Below are positions 22,601 through 33,764 of a stretch of DNA of 64,000 bases, piece by piece (position 1 is the first letter of the stretch; the number at the start of each line of letters is the position of its first letter). The notes under the pieces were generated by a model. That model had not been told where the DNA came from. It made no database searches and saw only the letters and a program-made list of their open reading frames with translations. The DNA lies in the NCBI GenBank assembly GCA_027257055.1, contig JAPVLO010000019.1:17472501-17536500 (forward strand), given 5' to 3'. The DNA is from Cephalopachus bancanus (lineage: Eukaryota > Chordata > Mammalia > Primates > Tarsiidae). The position numbers and the translations under genes were made by a program.

Positions 22601-24184
22601 GCTCCAGGAAGGCTTTTTCCTCAACAGGACTCTGGAGGAAGTGGAGTGGGGAAGCCTTTTCTCCCCACCTCGCTGCTTCTCTTCCAGAGGGAAGGATATT
22701 TCCCATGGTCCTGTCCCTTTCCAGGGGCTCTGCTTTTATATCATTTGAGCCCTTTGGATGAAGACAGGCTTATGGGGCAGCAACAAGGGTTGTTGGTGGC
22801 TGTTTTGATTATTTCTGTGCTATGTAAGAGTCCCATGACTTCAGTAGCTTCAACACATTGCCATTTGATGTGCTCAGGGATCTAGGGGTCAGGATTCTGG
22901 CAGAGCAGAGTGTGGGGGAATCAAGGCTCTGTTCCAAGTGGGATTAGCTAGGTCTTGGGTCATCACTCATCCGGACTCAGCTGGAGAAGGTATAGCTGGG
23001 ATGCTGGGACAAGTGGGCCCTTGTAACCTGCAAGGTTTCTCTTCACATGGCAGCTCAGGGTCCTCCAGAATATAAAAGTGGAAGCCACCAGGGCTTCTAG
23101 CCTTGGGCTTGAATTGACAGAGTGTCACTTCTGTTGAATTCCATTGGTTGAGGTGAATCTCTGGGCCCATCTGAATTAAAGGGGAGGGGGCCACCCAAGG
23201 GTGTGATTAGTGGGAGGCATGCTTCAGTGAGGTCACCAGCCCGGGACTAGGGCTAGGAGCAAGACTGGGAAGGGTTACCCAAGGTCTGACATGGCCCCTC
23301 TGCTCCAAGGCTGGGGTTTCTGAGTTAGACTGAGGTGGGCTCCCATCCTGGCTTGGGCCGCTCTCAGCTTCCTTGCTTGTTGGGGCCACGGCACCGGCCT
23401 TCCTGCCTCTCCAACTTCCAAGTGCTGCTCCTGTGAGGAGAGCAGGGAGCCATGTGGACATCTGGCATGGAGACATGTTTCTTAACCTTTCTTTTCTCCC
23501 TTCTCCTCTGAGCCCAGGTCCTCTCCTGCCTGCCACTGAATACCCCAGCTCATACTAACCTTCCCACCTTGGAGGCACTGTCATCTGTCGCTATGTTCCT
23601 CCAGGCCGCCTTGTGTCCTCATGACACTCCCTTTCTCTCTCCTGCCACTTGAACAGAAGCCTTCTGAGCCTAGGCTCTGAGCCCAGTCAGTCAGTAGGCG
23701 ATGCCTGTGGAAGTGAACCAGGCAGGCTGGTACAGGGAAGGCTGGACAGCTGGCCACGGTGGTAACTTCACCCTCCCCGCTAGGGGGCCCTGGGGCAGTG
23801 GCAACAATAGCCACTCTGGTCTCCTGCCAAAACGGCCATATGCGACAGGCCCAGGAGTTGGCTGGTGAGGAGAGCAGCCTGTGGGCGAGACAAGGTAGGT
23901 GTGGGGATTGGTGGGGGAGGGGCTATCTTTTGGCACAGACCTTCTGACTCTGCAGGGGCACCTGTCCTTTAGCCCTCTTTCTTCCCATGTCACAGATAGG
24001 GTCCCAGGGCCAGCTTGAAGCCTAGCTGACCCCTGGGCCCGCGCTTTTCCACTGTCCTGCACTGCCCTTCTCACCTCCCTCGCTGGTGGGAGGGACACCG
24101 CCTTTCCTGTTACAAGAGAGGTCCCAGGCTGTGGTGAGGAGATGGAGAGGGTGACGTGGACTGACAAACGTGGCTCTGGAGTGC
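22601..24184. other. Unique DNA just downstream of LZTS1
   Basis: No repeats recognised across about 1.6 kb. Frames up to 176 codons lack resemblance to known proteins. Confidence 0.5.
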
Positions 24185-24206
24185 ATGAGAAATGGCATTC
24201 TTTATT
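24185..24206 (-). promoter_or_regulatory. LZTS1: LZTS1 poly(A) signal
   Basis: The + strand TTTATT at 24201-24206 reads AATAAA on the gene strand. It is the only canonical hexamer I found at a sensible position below the stop codon. A GT-rich stretch follows on the minus strand (about 24165-24180). Confidence 0.7.
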
Positions 24207-27200
24207 CATAAATAAAAACATAAAATTACCAGAAATAGTTTACATGGCCAAACGGTGACATCAGAAATAAAACGAAGCCGTCAAAAGCAAACCAAACCAA
24301 ACAAGTAAGAGAAAAATAACTATGTACAGATTCTTCCAGATGCCAGTCTGTCAAAGCCCACCTCTGGGGAGAGCCCAGCTCTGCCCACAGCAGCAGCCCA
24401 AAGACCACCTGCAGAGGGGTGAGGAGAGTAGCCCTGCTGGTCCAGGAGCACGGCCTACATCAGGGGCCATGGAGGAAACCCCTCTCCCAAAGCTGCCCAT
24501 CTGACAGCCAGCCTGGCTCATGCTTGGGCAATATTCTCCTAATAGAGGGCACAGGCTGGGGCCAGGGACAAGAGACACAGCAAGGACCTCTCAGGGCAGA
24601 GATGACACCAGGCCCTCGTGAGCTAAATACCCATGGGGCTGTGTGAGCTTGGCAGGAGGTCATTGGAAGATATTCATGAGGGTGTCCCATAGGAGTCTGG
24701 TTATTCCAAGGTTCGGAGGCAGAGAGATGGAGCACTTTCAGGATTAGTGTCCTTTGGGGGAGCAGAGCAGTCAGTCTGATTAAGCAAGGTGCCAGCAGAG
24801 GTGCCCGGAGAGAAGAGCAGGGAGCTGCCTCCATCCCACCTGGGTTTGGGCCTCGTTGTCTGCTCGAGGCCTCTACTGCTCAAAACCTCCTTCCAAGGAG
24901 GTGAGGTCTAGCATGGTCCGAGGATGCTTTTAGATAAGGAAGGGAAGAGAACCCACAGGAAGGTGGTCACTAGGCCACATGTCACTTGCATTCTGGTGCC
25001 ACTGTGGGCCACCCTGGGCCTTGGGCTGGTGGCAACTCAGGGAGGGCATCTGCCACCTCAGATGTTGTGCCTCGGGGGGACATCTCTGGAGTGGCCTGAG
25101 GCCGGGCCACAGAGATGTGGAGAATGCTGCATTCCCAACCACCCCCCTTGGATGGAGGTACTGTCACAGCACCATCGGGCGCAGGCTCTGTGCTTGAGCA
25201 GATGCCCCTGGGCTCGGCACCCATCTTCTCAAGCAAGATCTTGAGGGCAGAGTACTGGGCTTTTGGCCACTCTTCCTGGGGAAGGGGGGAGCTTAAGCCT
25301 GGGGAGGGGCGGTCAGCCCCTCTCTCTCTCTCTCTCCATGGGCATCTCACTGGGAGAAAAGACTCAAACAAGGCACAGGCTGGTGGAAATGGAGAGACCA
25401 AACAGTAGGACGACTGACTTGTCTGAACTGTGCCCAATGGAGCGTATACCACCCTTCAGGCAAGGAGAGGGCTTGTGGCCTGTAGATTTCAGGTTTAAAT
25501 CTAGCCTGTGACTAAGAGCATTGGTTTGAAATTCCAGAAAAATTCCTGTCATTTGACAACAGCAGGACGGGCACAGGATAACTCCAGGAACCAGAAGGCA
25601 GAGCCAACCACAGGGAAGGTGACCCTGCCCTCTAACCCACCCTCAGGGAAGGGCTGTGGTGGGCCCCAGAAGGAGTGGGAGGGAAGAAGGGAAGAGCTCC
25701 CCACCCCAGGGCCTCAAAGGGCCAGTCCAGGGGGCAGAACTGGAAACTGGCTTTGGACTGTCAAGTACCCAGACTCTCCGCCTCATCTCAGCAGGCAGGA
25801 GGCGCAGGAATCTTGCAAGGGCTGGCCATCCTGAGAACAGCAGCTGTGGCTACAGTCAAAAATAGAACATGGAACAGCCTGCTAGATCTCGCTTGCTTCT
25901 GAAAAGACACCAAAAGAAAAAAAGAAAGAAGAAGAAAGGAAAAAAGAAAATTCCCTGAACCAAGCAATTGAGAATTCCCACCTTATTTTCCTACGCCACC
26001 TCCCCTCAGCTCTGCACCCCATCAGGAGAGAAGCCCCGGCCCCTCCCAGGCACTGCCTGAGCCCCTGAGAAAAGCTGACACTCTCTGGATCCTTTACAGT
26101 CTAGGGTGCACAGGGCCTCAAAGTGGAGGGAGGACAGCTGGTGGCCAGGGCTGTGCACGCGCCTCTTCTTCTCCTGGCTGGGGCTCTCACTCACTGGCAC
26201 TTGGGGAACCTGTCCTGACTTGTAAAGACCTAAGAACTTGGCCCAGAAGTTGCTGAGGGGGAAATGTGTGTGGCTGAATCTGGTAGTAGGTGAAGGAGAG
26301 CGGTGCCCAGGTCACACATGTGCCATCTTGGTGGATATGGGTTATTTTGGATCCAAGCAACAGCTTGGTTCTGGAGAAGAAAAAACAGCCCAGAGCAACT
26401 AATGGCCAGCCTTGGGCCAGGTGGGGAATCTCGGACTCTAGCCCCAGCTGGAAGGATCGGGAAGGCTCCCCAGGGGTGGCTGGAAAGCCACACCCTCTGC
26501 CTGGAAAGGCTCCCCGTGCCTCTGTGCCTTCAGCCTTCCCTTCCCAGCACCCACCCCAGAGTCTCAGTTTCTATGGCTTTATGAAGAGTGGTCACTGAGG
26601 TCAAGGACCACCAGCTCTCCAACGCCTGCTCAACTCCAGTTAGCAGGAATCCCCAGACAGAGGCTGGGCCCCAAGATCCACACCCAACTCTGCCTCTCAC
26701 AACCTGGCTTCTTCCCTGTCTAGTGAAGTCTCAACACTGCTGGGCTGCCTGGCTTTCCCCTCCTTCCTGTGGCTTGCCGGGGCTGGAACCGCCCATTCTA
26801 ACATGATACCTCCACAGCCAGAGGAAAACAGCTCAGGCTCAGACGGGCCGGTTCCAAGACTTCTGGTCACACATGGCTTCTTTCTATTCCTAAGACATTC
26901 CAATGTGTCCGAGGGGAAAGGAGGTTAGGATGACAAGTGGAAGGGAACTTCTATACTTGGTCACCTTCCCTGGGGAAGAGTATCTCTAACTAACTTGAAC
27001 AAAGGCCAAGGTTTAGGGAGCCCTTAACCAAAGCATGGAGATCCCCGGATCCATCTCCTGGAAAAAAATCAAAGGAGTCAGGGCCTGGTGTCCTGTGGGC
27101 TTCAGGGATCACTAGAAAGGGAAGGAGAGGCCATTCTCCAACCCTTGTCCATCCCTTGAGGCTCCTGGGTCTGTGCCCAAGGAGGCGGCTTCTCTCAGAG

Positions 27201-27308
27201 GGATCTGACTTGATGAGCAGGGGAGAGGCAGAGGGGATGCCCCGTTGAATGAGCTCAGCCCTCCTTCCCAATGCCAAGTTCCCAGACTTCACCCTCTCAG
27301 GCGGCCCC
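24185..27308 (-). other. LZTS1: LZTS1 3' untranslated region
   Basis: The roughly 3.1 kb between the TGA stop and the AATAAA at 24206-24201 contains no Alu, L1 or MIR that I can recognise, although SINEs occur every 1-2 kb elsewhere in the window. This is typical of a long, selectively constrained 3'UTR. A purine-rich patch (A/G on the + strand) lies at about 25909-25951 and a short CT run at 25319-25336. Open frames on either strand here (up to 156 codons) do not resemble known proteins. The exact cleavage site is inferred to lie 10-25 bases past the signal. Confidence 0.8.
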
Positions 27309-27947
27309 TCAGATCTCAGTGGCTATGATGTCCTCGTAGGGGATGTCAGCGCCTTCTAGCTCGATCTCCAGGGGCTCTCCAGCACCATCCCCGCGGGCCA
27401 ACTGCTGCAGGGCCTTCTCCAGGCGCTGGTTCCGCTGGTACATGGCCAGGTAGCTCTGTTGCAGCTGCTTCTGGTACTGGATCACCTTCTCTTTCTCCTC
27501 CTTCCACACCAGCCGCTCGTGCTGGAAGCCCGAGGACATCTGGTCGTGGCCTTGCCGCTCTTCCCGCAGCTCGGCCCGCAGTCGCTCCAGCTCCCGTTGC
27601 AGGGCAGGGATGTCCTCGGGGAAGGCGGGCGCGCCATCGCGGGCCAGGGCAGCCTGGGCGCGCAGCTCCTGAAGTTCCTGCTCCAGCAGGTTCACCTTCT
27701 CCCGCAGCAGCTCTGCCTCATTCTTCTTGCGCTGCAGCTCGTTCTCGCAGACCTCCAGCTCCAGGCCCTTGGTGCGCAGGGCGCCCTCCAGGTCCTGCGT
27801 CCTCAGCTCCAGGCCCTCCAGCTTGCCCCGCGTGTCCTTCAGCTGTGCCTTCAGGCCCAGGATCTCGCTGGCCTTGGCATTCACCTCTGCCTGGGACTCT
27901 TTCAGCTGCTGCTTCAGGAGGGAGATCTCACCCGACTTCTGGCACAC
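27309..27947 (-). CDS. LZTS1: LZTS1 coding exon 3 (residues 386-597, stop)
   Basis: The acceptor CCTCCATAG has AG at 27949-27948. The first codon GTG (27947-27945) encodes Val386, not a start, and follows Glu385 of the previous exon. The stop TGA is at 27311-27309. Nearly all of it is coiled coil of the Fez1 domain: CQKSGEISLLKQQLKES at 387-403, the Leu/Glu-rich run at 426-485, a break near 486-497 (Gly-Ala-Pro-Ala-Phe-Pro), then ALQRELERLRAELREE at 500-515 and KVIQYQKQLQQSYLAMYQRN at 539-558. The acidic tail ends Ala-Thr-Glu-Ile, a class I PDZ-ligand pattern (Thr-X-Ile) consistent with the postsynaptic role known for the family. There are no frameshifts or premature stops. Antisense open frames over the exon are shadows. 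Confidence 0.95.
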   Translation of the reverse strand: MCQKSGEISLLKQQLKESQAEVNAKASEILGLKAQLKDTRGKLEGLELRTQDLEGALRTKGLELEVCENELQRKKNEAELLREKVNLLEQELQELRAQAALARDGAPAFPEDIPALQRELERLRAELREERQGHDQMSSGFQHERLVWKEEKEKVIQYQKQLQQSYLAMYQRNQRLEKALQQLARGDGAGEPLEIELEGADIPYEDIIATEI

Positions 27948-28048
27948 CTATGGAGGGGTGGAGGGGTACACAGCGCCAAAAGGTGAGTGTTCTCTCCTAG
28001 GGAAGTGACTGCTCAGCTGCCTAAAATAAACAAAGTGGCTCCTGACAT

Positions 28049-28318
28049 GGCCATGTCTCAAACCCGTGGGCTCAGGCAACCCTCTCACTTCAGCCTCCCA
28101 AATTGCTGGAATTATAGGCGTGAGCACCTGGCCAGATTTCTACCACCCATGTTTATGCCCACACCCTCTGACTTCATCCTGCATGTACCCGGCCCTCCTC
28201 TCTTTTCTCTACTGGGGTAAAGATGACATCACACATTCACTGTTGTGCTCCGGTGGCCCACACCACACCTGGCTCAGAGACTGCCCAACGTGTAACAGCC
28301 AAATAATGAACTAGCACA
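28049..28318 (+). repeat. Local direct duplication, copy 1 (LZTS1 intron)
   Basis: Roughly 270 bp matching 29095-29362 in the same orientation, about 1.04 kb apart. It begins inside an antisense Alu arm (to about 28133) and continues into unique DNA (from CCAGATTTCTACCACCCATG through AATAATGAACTAG). Because it carries Alu sequence plus that Alu's 3'-side flank but no complete Alu, it looks like the derived copy. Confidence 0.9.
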
Positions 28319-28536
28319 TTCTTCCCTGGCCTGGATGGCCCATGGTCAAGGCCTTCTTTGAGGCTCTTTTCATGCTGGATCCCGGTTTGTCCTGTCCATG
28401 TGCCCATTTCACACCCCTCCCCTCCCCGGTCCAATTCAGAGTCCAAATCTCACTCTGACCCAAACCTCTGGCTAGGTGCAAGTTGATGGACAGTGGGTTA
28501 ATCTTCCCATTGCTCATAGCTTCATCACCCACATTT

Positions 28537-28824
28537 TTTTTTTGAGTTGGAGTCTCACTCTGTCGCCTAGACTGTAAGTGCAGTGACTGCTTCCGGCCAC
28601 CGCAGCCTCGACCTGCTGGGCTCCAGCGATCCTTCTGCCTCAGCCTTCCAAGTAGCTGGAACTACAGGCGCACACTACCATGCCTGGCTAATTTTTTGAT
28701 TTATTGTAGAGATGAGGTCTCACCAAGTTGCCCAGGCGGGTCTCGAACCCGCGGGCTCAGGCAATCCACTCACCTCAGCCTCCCAAAGGCACGGGATTAC
28801 AGGCTGAGCCACCAAGCCTGGCTT
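28537..28824 (-). mobile_element. Lineage-specific Alu in LZTS1 intron
   Basis: Duplication ACCCACATTT (28527-28536, 28825-28834). Confidence 0.95.
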
Positions 28825-28872
28825 ACCCACATTTAACAGCAATGATACTGGTTTCTCTGTCATCCAGATTTC

Positions 28873-29169
28873 TTTCTTTTTTTTTTCTGAGTTGGAATCT
28901 CAATCTGTCATCCAGGCTGGAGTACAGTGGCATGCTCACAGCCACTACAGCCTCAATACCTTCTGGGCTCAGGTGATCCTGCCACTTCAGCCTTCCAAGT
29001 AGCGGGAACCACAAGCACGCGCCACCACGCCTGGCTAATTTTTTGATTTATTGTAGAGATAAGGTCTTGCCAAATCACCCAGGCTGGTCTTGAACCTGTG
29101 GGCTCAGGCAATCCTCTCACTTCAGCCTCCCAAAGTGTTGGAATTACAGGCGTGAGCCACGGCACCTGA
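28873..29169 (-). mobile_element. Older Alu at source of local duplication
   Basis: Duplication CCAGATTTCT (28863-28872, 29170-29179). Part of this Alu is present again at 28049-28133. Confidence 0.95.
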
Positions 29170-29362
29170 CCAGATTTCTACCACCCATGTTTATGCCCAC
29201 ACCCTCTGCCCACACCCTCTGACCTCATCCCTGCATGCACTCGGCCCTCCTCTCTTTTCTCTACTGGGGTAAAGAGGACATCACACACTCACTGCTGTGC
29301 TCCAGTGGCCCACACCGCCTGGCTCAGAGACTGCCCAATGTGTAACTGCCAAATAATGAACT
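29095..29362 (+). repeat. Local direct duplication, copy 2 (probable source)
   Basis: Matches 28049-28318. The Alu end inside it belongs to a complete Alu (28873-29169) with target duplications CCAGATTTCT on both sides, so this copy is probably the source. It has an extra 13-base internal repeat of CCCACACCCTCTG that copy 1 lacks. Confidence 0.9.
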
Positions 29363-29767
29363 AGTGTCCCTTTCCTTCTCCATTTCTTTTCCTATTCCCC
29401 ATCAAAATTTGGCCAAGAGCAATGATGAAAGCCGAAGTCACTGATCAGACCTATGTGTCTCTGGGGTCTTGGCCATTTGGGGTCATGGGTGGCTCAATAG
29501 GACACCAAGGCCAGTCTTGCTGGCTGTGTTTCAACAGTAAATGAAGACCAGGGCTTGGGGCTTTATAGGATGCATTCTTGGAGTGACTGGAAGCCACCTT
29601 AATATTTCCTCACTTTTCTGTTTACAGGAGAAGCACCCCCTTGTTCTCAGTGAAACACTACCCAGTCCTATAGAAGATTCAGCCCCACCCAGAATGCTTG
29701 GTTGGGACCAAAATTTCATTCCAAGGCCGAGCCTGTAGAGGTTTCATGAAAGAAGCTCTATGAAATC
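29363..29767. other. Unique LZTS1 intron DNA
   Basis: Nothing recognised. Confidence 0.5.
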
Positions 29768-30085
29768 ATGGCTGAGGCACCAGCCTGGCTTTGAATCCTG
29801 GCTCGATCACTTACATAGGGGGAATCCTGGACATGTCAGCATGGTGGCAGTACGGTGTAGTGATTCAACTGTTTGGGTCAAATCCTGGCTCTGATATTAA
29901 CATATATTAGCCCTTGGGCTAGTCACTTAACTAGCTATTTGCTATCATAACCTCTCTGTGTCTTGGTTTCCTGAATTATAAATTGAGGATCAGTCATAAC
30001 CATGGGGAGAGGGTTGTTGTAAGAATAGATGAGATAGCCTAGGGTCTGACACTTTATACTTTCTAAGTCATTATTATTATAAATG
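29768..30085 (+). mobile_element. MIR relic (near full length) plus MIR-like scrap
   Basis: GGTCAAATCCTGGCTCTGAT, CTCTGTGTCTTGGTTTCCTG and GGTTGTTGTAAGAATAGATG in MIR order from about 29845; a second tRNA-like piece at 29768-29840. 30086-30944 is unique. Confidence 0.85.
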
Positions 30086-30944
30086 TGTTTATAATAATAC
30101 ATGTATGCATCACTATCAGTTATTATCTATTATTATCTATTTTATCACTTTATAGGCAGCCAGACTGGACAACCTGGAAACAAGGTCACAGCGGTGTCCA
30201 GCTTAGGTCCAGACTAGACAGACAAGACCGGGTGCCCAATGCTGGCATGAGTTCTACGTCTCTGTGATGCCCCAACGCAACTGAGGCCAGGTGGGGATAG
30301 AGTCTACTGGAACAGCATGAATGGGAAAAAGGAAATGTACTGTGCCTGTGGCTCCCGGCCTTTTCTCTTTGAGAAACCTGGCAAGACAAAAAATGGCTCC
30401 AGTTTCTCATCTAGCCAGTCCCTCACCCATCTCTTCCATAGAAAGGACGTTTTTCTTCTCTACTCCTGAAAACATTTGTCACCCAGAACAAGTACCAGAT
30501 GCTCCAGTGCAAAGAGATGGCTGAGGAGCTGAGGGTAGGGTACCCCCACCTGGCGTGATGCTGGACTAACCAGACACAGCGACCCCCATCCCCTTTCCAG
30601 GTGGGAATCTTTGGGGTGAATGGCAGAACTGCCGTACCCACACCTCTAACCTGCCCTCCCGCCACCTCAGGGGCCACTCAGTGAGAAAAACTGCTTTCTC
30701 ACCAGTAGGACACAGGGGTGACACTGGTTCCCCGGCACGGCTCGTCCAGATGCCTCGCTTTGAGGTGTGCCTGGGTGAGTGTGTGTGAGTGAACCTTTTC
30801 TTCCTTTTCTTGGTTCTCATCCCACCAAACAGAAGTTCCCCTTTCACTTCTGAGAGCAGTGGCCACTTCTGTCATTGAGACCTGCCACTAATGGGGCCAC
30901 TCTCACTAGTGTGTAGGGCCCTTTCTCTCAAAAGTGGCAGGCCC

Positions 30945-31251
30945 AGGCTGGGCTCAGTGGCTCAGCCTGTAATCCTAGCACTTTGGGGGGCCAAGGCGAG
31001 TTAATTACCTGAGCCCAAAGGTTCGAGACCAGCCCAGGCAACTTGGCGACCTCGTCTCTACAATAAATCAAAAATAAGCTGGGCATGGTAGTGCATGCCT
31101 GTAGTTTCGGCTACTTGGAAGGCTGAGATGTAAGGATCACTGGAGCCCAGTAGGTCAACATTGGTGTGGCCATGAGCGTGCCACTGCACTCCAGCCTGGG
31201 CGACAGAGTAAGACTCCAACTCAAAAAAACAAAAACCAAAAACAAACAAAC
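30945..31251 (+). mobile_element. Lineage-specific Alu in LZTS1 intron
   Basis: Perfect 14-bp duplication AAAGTGGCAGGCCC (30931-30944, 31252-31265). Confidence 0.97.
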
Positions 31252-31578
31252 AAAGTGGCAGGCCCCTGGACCTGCAGGAGCTCGGGCACAGCTTGTGCTT
31301 CTTTGGAGCTTCCTGTAAACAGATATAGTGAGGTTGGCCCTCAGCCCAACTATGCCTCACTCATTGGATTCCAGCTTCTCAGTCGGTGACTAGGCTAAGA
31401 AATTCAGACCTGGGGGCCACAAAGGTGATGGTGGGAAGAGTAGGAAGCTCAGAGCTAAGTGTACCGCCCATGTGGTTTGCACAGAGCCCCTTCTTTGGGT
31501 CATAAAGCCAGCAGTAGAAGAAAGGAACCAGTCCCCAACCCCTGATTGCCCATGTCTGCCAGTGCCACGCGGCCTCAC

Positions 31579-32388
31579 CTCCCATTGCGTCTCCTCCAGC
31601 GCGGGGCCGAAGTTGGTCTTCTCCCTCTCGTAGGACCTGAGCTTGGTCTCCAGCAGGTCCTGCTCCTTCATGAGGCTCTCGAGCTCCTGCCGGAGCTGCC
31701 GCTTCTCCTGCTGGAGCTGCAGCACCTGCAGGTGCAGCACCTGCTGTGCGCGTTGGCTCTTCTGCGAAGCCTGCTTCAACTTGCTGCCGCTGCTGCCCTT
31801 GGGCTCCGGGCCATCCAGCTCGTCCCTGCAGCGCCGCGGCCGCTCCTCATAGGCCTGGCTGGAGGCAAGCTCCTTCTCTTCAAAGCTGCGGTGCAGCTTC
31901 TGGAAGGCGCCTTCCCGCTCCAGGAGCTTCTGCTCCAGCTCCTGGATGGTGCACTCATCCGTGGAGATGGGAGAGCGGACACACGAAGGGCCCTTGTCCA
32001 CCTTGCTCGGGTGGCCCAGCTTGCTACCCCCGTCGGAGAAGGACAGGGCCTTCAGGCTCATCATGTTGCTGTCCTGGAGGACGATGCCCTGCGTGATGTT
32101 GTGGGCGGAGCCTCCGAAGCGGCTGGCGGGCCCCACTGGGGTGACCAGTGGGTCCAGCTGATAGCTGCTGCTGGTGCTGTGCGTGGGCAAGCTGGACATG
32201 GAGTTCCGGCCGGAGTCGGACAGTGCTCCGGAGCACAGGCCGGGCTTCAGCTCCTGTTCCTTGGGCTTGTCTGGAGGGACGGGGTGCAGCTGGTGGCTGG
32301 CACTCTCGGGGGAGGAGTGCAGCATGGCTCCCGACCGCGGCAGCACGGGCTTGAAGGCTGTGGGCCTCACCGCACCCTTCTCGGAGCC
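31579..32388 (-). CDS. LZTS1: LZTS1 coding exon 2 (residues 116-385)
   Basis: The acceptor is TTTCCTCCCAG with AG at 32390-32389; the first codon GGC (32388-32386) begins Gly-Ser-Glu-Lys. The donor GTGAGG is at 31578-31573, after the Gln-Trp-Glu codons. There are 270 codons, phase 0 on both sides. The first half (about residues 122-250) is low-complexity, Ser/Pro-rich and probably disordered, with LCSGALSDSGRNSMSSLPTH near 166-185 and NITQGIVLQDSNMMSLKALS near 212-231. The second half turns into heptad-rich coiled coil: TIQELEQKLLEREGA at 262-276 and the Gln/Leu-rich run near 322-365. Residues 312-317 (Lys-Gly-Ser-Ser-Gly-Ser) form a small linker likely to vary between species. The frame remains open to 31390 beyond the donor, but that part has no family similarity. 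The opposite strand also stays open over this GC-rich exon by chance. Confidence 0.95.
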
Positions 32389-32551
32389 CTGGGAGGAAAG
32401 GGACCACAGTGACCCCGAGTCTCCTCACCTCCATGCCCACGCTACCCTTTCATCTCTACCTGGTATGCATGCCAGCCTCAGCCTGAGTCCCTGAACGCAT
32501 GTGGCACCCTTCTCAAAGCAGCTGAATATGGAAAATCTCTTGATTTTAAAA

Positions 32552-32552
32552 T

Positions 32553-32610
<58 letters not shown>

Positions 32611-32611
32611 T
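32552..32611 (+). repeat. (ATT)n microsatellite
   Basis: About 18 ATT units in the LZTS1 intron between coding exons 1 and 2. Confidence 0.97.
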
Positions 32612-32732
32612 GGTAGAGACGGGGTTCTTGCTATGTTTTCCAGGCTGGTCTTGAATTCCTGGCCTCAAGCGATCCTTCCGCCTTGGTCTCCCAAAGTGCT
32701 GGGATGACTGGCCTGAGTCACTGCACCCAAGA
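32612..32732 (-). mobile_element. Old free left Alu monomer (FLAM-type)
   Basis: Antisense; GGCTGGTCTTGAATTCCTGG. The ATT repeat probably grew from its tail. Confidence 0.85.
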
Positions 32733-32754
32733 ATCTGTCTCAAGAAGGAGAAAA

Positions 32755-33049
32755 CTGACCAGGATCGGTGGCTCAGTCTGTAATCCCAGCATTTTGGGAG
32801 GCCGAAGCGAGTGGATTGCCTGAGCCTGCGGGTCTGAGACCCACCCAGGCAACTTGGTGAGACCTCGTCTCTACAATAAACCAAAAATTAGCTGAGCATG
32901 GTAGCACGCGCCTGTAGTTCTGGCTACTTGGAAGGCTGAGGCGGAAGGATCGCTGGAGCCCAGCAAGTCGAGGCTGCGGTGGCCAGCAGTGTGCCACTGC
33001 ACTCCAGTCTGGGCGACAGAGTGAGATTCCAACTTTAAAAAAAAAAAAA
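32755..33049 (+). mobile_element. Lineage-specific Alu in LZTS1 intron
   Basis: Duplication AAGGAGAAAA (32745-32754, 33050-33059). Confidence 0.95.
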
Positions 33050-33304
33050 AAGGAGAAAATTCTCTGTCCCTGGAGAATGACCTTAATGGTGATCTGGGCA
33101 TTTTGTTCTATGAAATAGTCATCCCAGAACTTTGGGAGACCAAGGCCACCAGCTTGCCCCAGCCCTCCTGAGATGATAAGCATCTTCCTGGAGTAATGGA
33201 AGAGGCAGGAAGGTGAAGAGTGGATCTTCCTAGACAAGGACACCAAGTTTGCCCAGTCTCACATCCCTACCTACCCCACAGAGACCCAGGGCACCCTCTT
33301 GCAC

Positions 33305-33500
33305 CCCTCATGCTCACCTCCCCTATTTCGCTCTCTCCTGCCTTTCAGACTTGCCCACGCTTGCCGGAGACTCCTCTAACAGTTTCTAGCTGATTGGAGA
33401 AGAACATGAACTTTGTGGGGGAAGGTGGACAGGTCAAAGTCCACCCTGACTTGATTCCCTAGAATCCAGTGGACCTCCTGAGGTGATAAAGTCTCCCTAG
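33305..33500 (-). pseudogene. Decayed duplicate of LZTS1 coding exon 1 3' end
   Basis: This intronic segment aligns with the 3' part of coding exon 1 and its donor-side flank (about 33910-34095), offset by about 609 bp, same orientation. On the minus strand GTGGACTTTGACCTGTCCAC matches the exon's GTCGACTTTGACCCGTCCAC, and TTCTCCAATCAGCTAGAAA matches TTCTCCAGTCAGCTAGAAA. The copy preserves the codons for Val-Asp-Phe-Asp but then has 4 extra bases relative to the exon (frameshift), and the donor GTAAGC is degraded to GTTAGA. It cannot encode the same peptide. It is a pseudo-exon left by a local duplication; its age is unknown. Confidence 0.75.
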
Positions 33501-33740
33501 GCTCCCTGGCTGAGACACCCATGCCAGGACTCCTACCCTGGGTCGCATAGGGTTCGGAGGATGACTTGAAATAACAATTCTTTTTAAAAACTGTAATTTT
33601 CATCGGTAGAGTGCTTTGCAGTTTACAAGCCCTTTAATTTGAAGAGCTGAAAGCTCTATGCAAACACAAGAGGCCCTTTCCTGTAAATCAAAGCCAAGGA
33701 TTCATTCTCCTGGCGGGCATGGGGAACTGAATAGGAAAAT

Positions 33741-33764
33741 TGACACCCTTCTCAAAGGGTGTCA
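33741..33764. repeat. Perfect 10-bp inverted repeat next to telomeric tract
   Basis: TGACACCCTT (33741-33750), loop CTCA, AAGGGTGTCA (33755-33764). The right arm is followed directly by the AGGG that begins the telomeric tract. Confidence 0.9.

Noticed and set aside
23691..24221. 176-codon open frame on the minus strand just downstream of LZTS1
   Set aside because: No domain or family resemblance, no splice or start context; overlaps the poly(A) region.
27459..27986. 175-codon open frame on the + strand over LZTS1 exon 3
   Set aside because: Leu/Gln-rich mirror of the coiled-coil codons; no independent family resemblance.
31390..31578. Continuation of the exon 2 frame past the donor
   Set aside because: A good GTGAGG donor at 31578 joins in phase to exon 3, where family similarity continues; the read-through has none.
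31546..32412. 288-codon open frame on the + strand over LZTS1 exon 2
   Set aside because: It is antisense to a GC-rich conserved exon whose minus-strand product is clearly LZTS1; the openness follows from that exon's codon bias.
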